Below are positions 55,797 through 62,917 of a DNA stretch of 64,000 bases, one piece after another. Position 1 is the stretch's first letter; every line of letters begins with the position of its first letter. Source of the stretch: Bacteroidota bacterium. GTDB lineage: Bacteria; Bacteroidota; Bacteroidia; Bacteroidales; Prolixibacteraceae. The DNA lies in assembly GCA_023251455.1 (NCBI GenBank), contig JAHEYT010000043.1:1-64000 (forward strand), given 5' to 3'. The notes beneath the pieces are model-generated. The model was not told the origin of the DNA. It worked only from the letters and a program-made list of their open reading frames with translations, and did no database searches. Position numbers and translations under genes: made by a program.

Positions 55797-56027
55797 TTAT
55801 ATTTGATAATCAGCGTCAGCTTTCTTTATCCTACCGAAATTGATCCGGTTCCAGGTGCGTTCATGAAAGTAATAAAGTGCCATCTTGGTAAATACTTCAA
55901 CACCACCAATTGATAAGGCTAGTGTTGCTTTTCCTGTTATTATGTAGGAAATAAGAATGGTATCAAGAGTTCCAATAGTCCGCCATGAAACTGATTTTAC
56001 AATACTCCGGTACGATTTTTCACTCAT
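55797..56027 (-). CDS. DUF2061 membrane protein, first gene of the sulfite reductase operon
   Basis: A 76-residue protein of the DUF2061 family: SIVKSVSWRTIGTLDTILISYIITG and a second segment SIGGVEVFTKMALYYFHERTW, with two membrane helices. I chose the Met at 56027; one at 56051 lies inside the terminator. DUF2061 is also found fused or next to sulfate-activation genes in other bacteria, so a role in sulfur metabolism is likely, but its activity is unknown. Confidence 0.82.
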   Translation of the reverse strand: MSEKSYRSIVKSVSWRTIGTLDTILISYIITGKATLALSIGGVEVFTKMALYYFHERTWNRINFGRIKKADADYQI

Positions 56028-56050
56028 ACAAATTGATTGTTTTAAATTCA

Positions 56051-56082
56051 AAAAAAAACCCCTCTGGATTCCAGAAGGGTTT
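56051..56082 (-). terminator. Intrinsic terminator in the leader of the sulfite reductase operon (attenuator)
   Basis: On the minus strand AACCCTTCTGG pairs with CCAGAGGGGTT (11 bp, one G-T) around loop AAT, followed by eight T. It lies 24 bases after the leader-peptide stop and 23 bases before the DUF2061 start, with no promoter in between. Confidence 0.9.
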
Positions 56083-56130
56083 AAATATATCTTGGTTAAA
56101 ATTCACCTATATCCTGACCACTTTCTGAAA
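56069..56130 (-). promoter_or_regulatory. Possible antiterminator pairing
   Basis: On the minus strand TTTCAGAA (56123-56130), inside the leader ORF after the Met/Cys codons, can pair with TTCTGGAA (56069-56076), which is the left arm of the terminator. Seven Watson-Crick pairs plus one G-T pair would form. The two structures are mutually exclusive, as an attenuator requires. Confidence 0.5.
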
Positions 56131-56226
56131 AGTTGAACGAAAACACATACACATGCACATACCCATAGTATCAGCCATGTCTAGTAGGGAATTCATTTTT
56201 GCTATTTCAGAAGAAAACTGTTTCAT
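56107..56226 (-). CDS. Met/Cys-rich leader peptide of the sulfite reductase operon (39 codons)
   Basis: A 39-residue ORF starting at 56226 and stopping at 56107. Residues 21-30 read MGMCMCMCFR: three alternating Met-Cys pairs (codons 56143-56160) after Met-Gly. An internal in-frame Met at 56196 could also start it. It lies between a consensus promoter and a terminator that precedes the sulfur genes. Stalling of the ribosome at the Met/Cys codons would leave the FQK codons free to pair with the terminator. It should sense charged tRNA-Cys and/or tRNA-Met. This is inferred from layout; no experiment or homologue is known to me. Confidence 0.75.
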   Translation of the reverse strand: MKQFSSEIAKMNSLLDMADTMGMCMCMCFRSTFQKVVRI

Positions 56227-56264
56227 AAAATAAAGACTTAACGGTCTGTAATTATTTAATATTG

Positions 56265-56294
56265 CAAATGTATATTCTAATTTTACAAATCAAA
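56265..56294 (-). promoter_or_regulatory. Promoter of the leader peptide and sulfite reductase operon
   Basis: On the minus strand TTTG (56291-56294), an 18-base spacer and TACATTTG (56265-56272) give a full consensus match. Transcription would start near 56258, about 30 bases before the leader ATG at 56226. Confidence 0.65.
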
Positions 56295-56347
56295 ACAAAT
56301 TGACGTTTATTTTTCGATATTTAATAAAAAGGATACAAATTGGGTTC

Positions 56348-56355
56348 TATATTTG
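56348..56355 (+). promoter_or_regulatory. -7 promoter box of the ATP-grasp-like gene
   Basis: TATATTTG matches TAnnTTTG, 22 bases before the ATG at 56378. No good -33 element. It is divergent from the sulfite reductase operon promoter. Confidence 0.4.
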
Positions 56356-56377
56356 CCTTTCGGTTTCAGAAAATCCT

Positions 56378-57607
56378 ATGACAACGGCAAACATTTACTA
56401 TTTCAATCCAACTTGCGAACTGGCTGTTGCCAATGGATCATTCAGTTACCAACCTCCGCTTTTACTCCAGGAAATGGAACGCGACTTAGCAATTCTGCCT
56501 TTTGTTTTTTGCACCGAAAATGATTTTGTGCTAACAGAAACCCCTCCATCAACCGTTTTTTTACAGAAACTAGAAAAATTTGGATTTGAATTGCCTCAGT
56601 TTTGTAGTTTGGCAGAACTGGAATCACTTCCAACTGGCTCATTTGATGCTATTTCCCCTTGGGGATGGAGTCCGGCAGCTCATTTCAAACTAAAAAAACT
56701 GAAAGAAAAATGCGCTAATCAATTCAAGCAAGGTCCGGTTTTCCAATGGAACAATGAGCACAAATTGCTTTTTGAGCGATCTACATCACTTGATTTTTTA
56801 ACTGGATTATTAGAGAATCGACCGCCAGATTGGTTTATTAGAAAAGAAATGGTTGGCATAAAAATAACCAGCTGCGAAGAAATCGAGTTGCTTCTGGAAA
56901 ACCATTCACCTTTAGTTTTGAAAGCCCCCATGAGTTCTTCAGGTCGTGGAATCCAGATTATTCGGAATGCCAAATTAAATGCATCCAATAAACAATGGAT
57001 TTCAGGCGTATTAAAGCAACAAAACTACCTGATTGCAGAACCCTTCCTCGAAAAGCTGGTTGATTTGTCCTTTCAGTTTCAGGTGTTACCTGACTCCAAA
57101 ATTGAATATCTAGGTTTTTCAGTCTTCGAAACCAATTCAAATGGCCAATACCGGGGAACTTTAATTCACCCGGATTTGAAAAAGATTTTGACTGACGAAA
57201 ATGCTTCTGAATTAATGGGAATGATCAGTATTACAGCAGATATAATAAGCAGTGCATTGGGAAAGACGAATTATGCAACCTGGCATCGTGGATTTTTAGG
57301 TGTTGATGCGATGATCTTCAAACATCAGAAAAGCTTAATAATGCAGCCTTGCATCGAAATAAACAGCCGAATGAATATGGGAATTTTAACGATGTTTCTG
57401 GAAAGAAGAATTCATCCGGATTCAACTGGTAAATTTGAACTCTTTTACGGTTCTGCAAATGGATATTGTGATTTTGTCGATACACAACTACAGTTAAACC
57501 CACCAAAATCTAGACAAGGAAAAATCCATTCCGGATTTTTACCATTGGTTGAGCCTAATGCAAAAAACAAGTTTGGAGCTTATATTTCTTTAGGGGAAGC
57601 CAAATAG
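56378..57607 (+). CDS. ATP-grasp-like protein of unknown substrate
   Basis: 409 residues from the ATG at 56378; an upstream in-frame start at 56300 would cross the promoter box. LVLKAPMSSSGRGIQII (about 198-214) looks like the Gly-rich loop of ATP-grasp enzymes, and EINSRMNMG (about 325-333) resembles the Mg-binding Glu/Asn end of the site. The N-terminus (NIYYFNPTCELAVANGSF) is distinctive but unknown to me. It may join an amine to a carboxylate. It overlaps the response-regulator gene tail to tail by 28 bases. Confidence 0.6.
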   Translation: MTTANIYYFNPTCELAVANGSFSYQPPLLLQEMERDLAILPFVFCTENDFVLTETPPSTVFLQKLEKFGFELPQFCSLAELESLPTGSFDAISPWGWSPAAHFKLKKLKEKCANQFKQGPVFQWNNEHKLLFERSTSLDFLTGLLENRPPDWFIRKEMVGIKITSCEEIELLLENHSPLVLKAPMSSSGRGIQIIRNAKLNASNKQWISGVLKQQNYLIAEPFLEKLVDLSFQFQVLPDSKIEYLGFSVFETNSNGQYRGTLIHPDLKKILTDENASELMGMISITADIISSALGKTNYATWHRGFLGVDAMIFKHQKSLIMQPCIEINSRMNMGILTMFLERRIHPDSTGKFELFYGSANGYCDFVDTQLQLNPPKSRQGKIHSGFLPLVEPNAKNKFGAYISLGEAK

Positions 57608-57987
57608 CGATTAATGGTATCGAGCAAATACTTAAGACGAATAGGCTTTGTTATGAACTCATCGCAACCAGCTTCCTGACATAATCGTTCTTCACCAGAG
57701 AGAATAAATGCGGTCTGAACAACAATTACAATTTCAGGATTTAGGCTTTTGATAATGCGGGTAGCTTCAATGCCATCTAATTTGGGCATATTGATATCCA
57801 TCAAAATCAAATCAATATTATTGTTGTTTTTGACCATTTCAACTGCATCCAACCCATTCTTTGCCCACATCAGAACTGCCTGAGTCTTCCTCAATGCAGC
57901 TTCAAAATAGATATTACTGGTTTCGTTGTCTTCTACGATTAGTATCGTCTTCCCCGACCATGAATAAGTTGTATCAGAAAATTCCAT
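57580..57987 (-). CDS. Single-domain response regulator
   Basis: A 135-residue REC domain: acidic residues in LIVEDNETS, phospho-acceptor Asp in LILMDINMPKLDG, and Lys in FITKPIRL. It has no output domain, so it should act as a CheY-like or phosphorelay intermediate. It lies 15 bases after the hybrid kinase gene and at the end of the chemotaxis gene group. Its last 28 bases overlap the convergent ATP-grasp-like gene. Confidence 0.88.
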   Translation of the reverse strand: MEFSDTTYSWSGKTILIVEDNETSNIYFEAALRKTQAVLMWAKNGLDAVEMVKNNNNIDLILMDINMPKLDGIEATRIIKSLNPEIVIVVQTAFILSGEERLCQEAGCDEFITKPIRLKYLLDTINRYLASPKEI

Positions 57988-58002
57988 ATCCTAGATATTA
58001 AG

Positions 58003-59586
58003 TTACATGTTCTTACGTTCCAATTGCTTGTAAATCCTGCCGCAAAGTCGAACTAATTCACTAACATTAAACGGCTTACCTAAATAATCATCCATTCCTG
58101 CAGCTACAAATAAATCTTTATCATTTTTATTTGTATTTGCTGTCATTGCTACTATCGGAACACGGTTAGTAACATTATTCATTTTTTCCCACTCCCGGAT
58201 CTTGCCCGTTGCCTCTACTCCGTCCATATTAGGCATGAACACATCCATAAAAATCACATCAGGTAATTCTTTAACAAACGTCTCAACTGCCTGAATACCA
58301 TCAGAAACAACGACAACCGAATGTCCAAGTTTTTGCAGATTTAATATAGCAACTTTTTGGTTAATTACGTTATCTTCAGCCAGTAATATTTTCAACTTCC
58401 GATCGTGGTGAACCGACTCTTCCAATTCCTGAGTCTCAGCCTCCGAAAGATCCTGCCCGGCAATTCCGAATTCACCTTCGAAATGAAAAATGGCACCCTT
58501 CCCTTCTTCACTAATTATACCAATTTCTCCACCCATTAAATGCACCAGGTTTTTGGAAATAGCAAGTCCAAGTCCAGTACCTCCAAATTTTCGCGTGGTT
58601 GATACATCAGCCTGAGAAAATGATTTGAACAGTTTCGATTGATTTTCAGGAGAAATGCCAATACCGGTATCCTTAACTTCAAAGTGCAAGCGAACAGCAC
58701 ATTCATTTCTGTCGGCAAGCTTCACATACACATGTACAAATCCTTCTGCAGTAAATTTAATGGAATTGTTGCAGAGATTAATCAGTACCTGTTTTAATCT
58801 TAACGGATCACCAATAAGCAGTTGTGGCACATCTGGAGCAATCTCAAACGAGAGTTCAAGATTCTTTTGTACCGCTTTGTACCGAAGAATTTTGATGACC
58901 TCATTAATTTCATCCCACAAGTTAAACCTAATATGTTCGAAGGTAATCTGCCCAGCTTCAATCTTCGAAAAGTCGAGAACATCATTGATAATCGCCAACA
59001 GGTTTTCACCTGAAATGCCAATAATATCAATATATTCAATCTGTTCTGCGGTTAAAGGAGTTCGTTTAAGTATGTCAATCATGCCAATTATTCCATTCAT
59101 TGGAGTCCTGATTTCATGTGAAATATTGGCCAAAAAAATTGCTTTAGCCTGTGCTGATGCTTCTGCCATTTCTTTTGAACGAACGAGGTCATCTTGAAAT
59201 TTGCGTAAGGTCAGGTGAAGGTTCACCCGAGCCAGTAGCTCTTCCTTGCTGAATGGTTTGGGGATATAATCGACTGCCCCAAGATTAAATCCTTTGGTAA
59301 TGCTGTCTTTTTCTTTTTTTGCAGTTAAGAAAATAATCGGAATATCCTGAGTCTGTTGATTGGCCTTTAGGAGAGTACAGACCTCAAACCCATCAATATC
59401 AGGCAAGATAATATCAAGCAATATCAGGTCAAATTTGTGAGCTTTCGATTTGGCAATGGCTGATTTTCCATTAATCGCAGTAGCAATCATATATCCCTTT
59501 TCTGACAATATTTCTTTCATCAGATCGAGGTTTAACTGAACATCATCTACAATAAGAATTTTCGGTATTCGATCCCTATCTATCAT
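58003..59586 (-). CDS. Hybrid histidine kinase: REC-HisKA-HATPase-REC
   Basis: 527 residues without membrane segments. An N-terminal REC domain (about 8-122; [13 protein letters not shown]) is followed by a HisKA domain with the phospho-acceptor His in [13 protein letters not shown], a HATPase domain ([23 protein letters not shown]) and a C-terminal REC (about 400-520; [14 protein letters not shown]). This is a cytoplasmic relay receiving input from its own REC. It is 4 bases after cheB. Confidence 0.92.
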   Translation of the reverse strand: MIDRDRIPKILIVDDVQLNLDLMKEILSEKGYMIATAINGKSAIAKSKAHKFDLILLDIILPDIDGFEVCTLLKANQQTQDIPIIFLTAKKEKDSITKGFNLGAVDYIPKPFSKEELLARVNLHLTLRKFQDDLVRSKEMAEASAQAKAIFLANISHEIRTPMNGIIGMIDILKRTPLTAEQIEYIDIIGISGENLLAIINDVLDFSKIEAGQITFEHIRFNLWDEINEVIKILRYKAVQKNLELSFEIAPDVPQLLIGDPLRLKQVLINLCNNSIKFTAEGFVHVYVKLADRNECAVRLHFEVKDTGIGISPENQSKLFKSFSQADVSTTRKFGGTGLGLAISKNLVHLMGGEIGIISEEGKGAIFHFEGEFGIAGQDLSEAETQELEESVHHDRKLKILLAEDNVINQKVAILNLQKLGHSVVVVSDGIQAVETFVKELPDVIFMDVFMPNMDGVEATGKIREWEKMNNVTNRVPIVAMTANTNKNDKDLFVAAGMDDYLGKPFNVSELVRLCGRIYKQLERKNM

Positions 59587-59590
59587 CTAA

Positions 59591-60658
59591 TTAAAATGTT
59601 GAGTTTAACCAATTTATTAATTCATCCGGATTTCCGATCATTTTCGCCGCATTTAATTTGATGGCTTCCCTGGGCATACCAAATATAACCGATGATTTTT
59701 CATCCTGAGCAAATGTTTGGGCTCCAATTTCGCGTAATTCAAGCAATCCTTTAGCACCGTCAGAACCCATTCCGGTGAGCAAAACAGCTGTAATATTTTT
59801 CCCTTCAAACTTGCTTGCCGATTTGAACAACACATCAACAGAAGGACGATGTCGATTTACCAACTCACTCATTTCAAGTTTACATTTATACAATTGATTT
59901 TCTCTTACCAGAGATAAATGATTAAATCCATTCGCAATGTACACATATCCTCGTTTAATTGCATCACCCTGCTCGGCTTCTTTTACATGCAAATTACACT
60001 CCATATTCAGCCTGTTGGCAAATGCTTTGGTAAATTCACCCGGCATATGCTGAACGATTAATATTCCGGGCAGATCGCGCCGAAGACCTTTCAATATTCT
60101 GGAAATGACCTCTGTACCTCCAGTTGAAGCTCCAATAAGAATTACTTCCTCCGAAAGCTCAGCTGGATTCGGATGGGTAGTTGATGATAATTCATGTTGA
60201 ATTACTTGACTATTTTCAAGTTTTGGCGACAATTTATTATCCATCAGAATCCGCTCGGCCATAGCTGCAGCTTTTATGGCATCGACAATGCGTATACTGT
60301 ACTCTTCAATCTCTTCGGAGCCGGATAATTTGGGTTTTGAAATAATTTCTCTGGCACCAAATTTTAAAGCCTTAATTCCATTGTCAGAACCATCGCCGGC
60401 AACCGACGAGATAACGACAACCGGTATTGGATGCTGCTTCATTAATTTTCTCAAAAAGGTAAGTCCATCCATACGTGGCATTTCAATATCGAGGGTGATG
60501 ACATCAGGTAGATTCTCCGCAATTTTTGCCACTGCTTCGTACGGATCAGAAGCGACACCAATAACTTCAATATCGGCATCGCGCGCCAGTATATCCTGAA
60601 GCACATTTTGCACCGAAATAGAGTCATCAACAATTAACACTTTTATCTTCCCGATCAT
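59591..60658 (-). CDS. cheB: Chemotaxis protein-glutamate methylesterase/deamidase CheB
   Basis: 355 residues: a REC domain (phospho-acceptor Asp in VITLDIEMPRMDG) and a methylesterase domain (about 165-350) with the catalytic Ser in LIGASTGG, His in IVQHMPGEF and Asp in LLTGMGSDGA. It removes methyl groups from receptors, so it resets chemoreceptors together with CheR. It lies 4 bases after cheD. Confidence 0.95.
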   Translation of the reverse strand: MIGKIKVLIVDDSISVQNVLQDILARDADIEVIGVASDPYEAVAKIAENLPDVITLDIEMPRMDGLTFLRKLMKQHPIPVVVISSVAGDGSDNGIKALKFGAREIISKPKLSGSEEIEEYSIRIVDAIKAAAMAERILMDNKLSPKLENSQVIQHELSSTTHPNPAELSEEVILIGASTGGTEVISRILKGLRRDLPGILIVQHMPGEFTKAFANRLNMECNLHVKEAEQGDAIKRGYVYIANGFNHLSLVRENQLYKCKLEMSELVNRHRPSVDVLFKSASKFEGKNITAVLLTGMGSDGAKGLLELREIGAQTFAQDEKSSVIFGMPREAIKLNAAKMIGNPDELINWLNSTF

Positions 60659-60662
60659 TTTT

Positions 60663-61142
60663 TTATTTTAAGTTTCCTTTAACCAGGTACTTTTGCAACA
60701 CTTCTCCTGTTCCTGTATTAAAATAAATTTTCCGTCCCTGTTTTCCTCCTGTACTTGAACTAACTACCTGAATACCCATCTCGGCAACCATTTTATATGC
60801 TAATTCAATATTTCTTTGCCCTACATTAAAAACAGAAAGCTGTTCACTTAAAACTTCAGCGCCTCCAAATATTTTACATACAATATCTTCTTTTTTTGCG
60901 CCAAAGTCAAGCATTTTATGAAATAATTGTATGATTGATACATTACCGAACTTTGGAGATTCCAGTCCTTCGCCATTCCAATAAGGCATCATAAAATGGT
61001 TGATTCCTCCGATACTGTTTTTGGCGTCAATCAAACAAACAGCCACGCACGATCCAAGAACGGTTACCACCCATTGCGAATCCCGACTGACATGAATCGT
61101 TGAAGGATGCAGAAAATAAGGATTTTGCCTGTCCTTGTTCAT
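60663..61142 (-). CDS. cheD: Chemoreceptor glutamine deamidase CheD
   Basis: A 159-residue enzyme. Cys32 in VLGSCVAV and His49 in GGINHFMMP have the 17-residue spacing of the catalytic pair in known CheD. It deamidates receptor glutamines and can interact with CheC/CheY in some bacteria; CheC is not in this window. Its start overlaps the end of the kinase-like gene by one base, and cheB follows after 4 bases. Confidence 0.93.
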   Translation of the reverse strand: MNKDRQNPYFLHPSTIHVSRDSQWVVTVLGSCVAVCLIDAKNSIGGINHFMMPYWNGEGLESPKFGNVSIIQLFHKMLDFGAKKEDIVCKIFGGAEVLSEQLSVFNVGQRNIELAYKMVAEMGIQVVSSSTGGKQGRKIYFNTGTGEVLQKYLVKGNLK

Positions 61143-62026
61143 TAGAAACTGGCTTCAGAATCGAGTAAAAAACCTTCCAGATCATCCCAGTCACTGGCAT
61201 CAGCGCTTTCCGGAATGAAAACCATCACATTGATGCCCTTGTCAAAGTTGTCATTTAAACTAACTGTGCCACCAAGCATTTCAGCATAAGCCTGAACAAT
61301 TGACAGACCCAGCCCATGGCCCGTATTGATCGAGTTTATCTTTTCATCGAGTTGCTTAAACCGATCGAAAATGATCTTCCGATCTTCCTGATTAATTCCT
61401 TTTCCCTGATCTGTTACTTCCAAATGAAGTTTTCCCGTACTTAAAAAATATTTCACTTCAACAACCGAATCTTCAGGACTGTATTTTATCGAATTGCTAA
61501 TCAGATTTTTAATGATTAAATCCAGTTTTTCGTGATCCGATTTAAATGAAACAGGATCCTGTCCAATTGATTCATTTGAAAAACTTACCGAAAGTTGAAT
61601 TCGCTTTTTGACAAGCAGTGGCTGAAAGTACTCCCTGATTTGATTATTAAATTCATTCAGGTTGATTACAGAGCATTTTACCTCTTCTTTCCCTGCCTCA
61701 ATAAGAGCCGCCGCAAATATATTCTTGAACTGAAAATCGAGATGAAATGCTTCTTCAAAAATGAGTTCAGCCATGTGATGCGCCTTTGATATATCACCTT
61801 CCTTTAATTGTTTAATATTTTTGGCCAATGCAATTACACTGGTAAAAGGATTCACAATTTCGTTGGTTATATTACTGATGAAATGACCTTTTAACCGCTC
61901 CGAATCGTGCAGTTTTTTATTGACATCGGAAAGATTTCTGACCAATTCTTCATTTTCCTTTTTAAGTTGTGAAATGTGCTGTCTGCAATTTTCCATCTCA
62001 ACTTCATGTTCATTCATTGGATTCAT
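61142..62026 (-). CDS. Histidine-kinase-like protein lacking the phospho-acceptor His
   Basis: About 294 residues from the Met at 62026 (an earlier in-frame Met at 62065 overlaps cheR more). A coiled coil (about 8-50) is followed by a HisKA-like region in which the H-box reads ISNITNEIVNPF: the usual S-H-E is T-N-E, with Asn (codon 61862-61864) in place of His. The HATPase part keeps N (NLISNSIKYSP), G1 (DQGKGI), F (FDRFKQ) and G2 (GHGLGLSIV) boxes. It may bind ATP but cannot autophosphorylate at the usual site, so it may be a scaffold or regulator within the chemotaxis group. Confidence 0.85.
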   Translation of the reverse strand: MNPMNEHEVEMENCRQHISQLKKENEELVRNLSDVNKKLHDSERLKGHFISNITNEIVNPFTSVIALAKNIKQLKEGDISKAHHMAELIFEEAFHLDFQFKNIFAAALIEAGKEEVKCSVINLNEFNNQIREYFQPLLVKKRIQLSVSFSNESIGQDPVSFKSDHEKLDLIIKNLISNSIKYSPEDSVVEVKYFLSTGKLHLEVTDQGKGINQEDRKIIFDRFKQLDEKINSINTGHGLGLSIVQAYAEMLGGTVSLNDNFDKGINVMVFIPESADASDWDDLEGFLLDSEASF

Positions 62027-62885
62027 AACCTTCTGTATTGGTTTTAATGTAAACACTTGGAGCAATTGATCGTATAGGCAGATGCAAGTTTATAAGCGAT
62101 TCTGAATGACCAATAAACAGATAACCTCCTGTTTTCAAGCTATGCAAAACTTTTGTAAGCACTTTTAACTGAACCTTGAGATCGAAGTAAATCAGTGTAT
62201 TCCGGAGAAATACCACATCGAACTGCGTCTGAAACGGATATAATCCGTCCATCAGATTCAGATAGCCCACCCTTACTTTTTCCCTGATCTCTTTGACAAC
62301 TCTGACTTTCTGATCGTTGTCGCTTTTGCTCTTCAAAAAATATCGATGTTTTAGTTCAATGGGCATCCCTTCAACCTGCGACATCGGGTAAACCGCTTCC
62401 TTGGCCAACTTCAACATTTTTCCTGAAATGTCGGTTGCCAATATCGAATAATCAAAACTGACTCCGTTTTCCCGCATAAATTCTTCGAGTTGAATTCCGA
62501 TTGAATAAGCCTCCTGACCACTTGAACAGCCTGAACTCCATAACTTCAACTCTGGAAAAAAAGAAGATCCGGTATTTTTTAAATATTCAGGAAAAATATC
62601 GCTATTCAAGAAATCGAAATGATCTTTTTCGCGAAAGAACTCAGTTTTATTGGTTGAAATGAAATCGGCCAGTAAATCGAATTCCGTTGAATCGTTGGTA
62701 TCGGTGAATAATCTTGACGCATATTCATCAAATGAATAAATATCAAGCTCACGTAACCGACGTTGCAGACGGGCCTGAAACATGATCTTTTTCTCCAGAG
62801 GCATTTTAATTCCATACCTTTCCGTGATCATTTTCCCAAACTGAAGGAAAAGCTCATCCGATATTTCAATAAATTCTGATTGCAC
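62010..62885 (-). CDS. cheR: Chemotaxis protein methyltransferase CheR
   Basis: 291 residues: an N-terminal helical domain (about 1-80) and a SAM-binding domain with WSSGCSSGQEAYSIG and DVVFLRNTLIYFD. It methylates receptor glutamates. It is 32 bases after the MCP gene, and its end overlaps the start of the kinase-like gene by 17 bases. Confidence 0.95.
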   Translation of the reverse strand: MQSEFIEISDELFLQFGKMITERYGIKMPLEKKIMFQARLQRRLRELDIYSFDEYASRLFTDTNDSTEFDLLADFISTNKTEFFREKDHFDFLNSDIFPEYLKNTGSSFFPELKLWSSGCSSGQEAYSIGIQLEEFMRENGVSFDYSILATDISGKMLKLAKEAVYPMSQVEGMPIELKHRYFLKSKSDNDQKVRVVKEIREKVRVGYLNLMDGLYPFQTQFDVVFLRNTLIYFDLKVQLKVLTKVLHSLKTGGYLFIGHSESLINLHLPIRSIAPSVYIKTNTEGYESNE

Positions 62886-62917
62886 TTTTCAATTTGTATT
62901 TAGGTCAGTTAATGGTT

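Noticed and set aside
56028..56264. SAM or other riboswitch in the sulfite reductase leader
   Set aside because: The leader is mostly occupied by a 39-codon ORF, and I do not see the conserved core of SAM-I or SAM-II. The ORF plus terminator explains the region better.
58655..59197. A 180-codon plus-strand ORF antisense to the hybrid kinase
   Set aside because: It is the mirror of a conserved kinase coding frame and has no domain or start signal.
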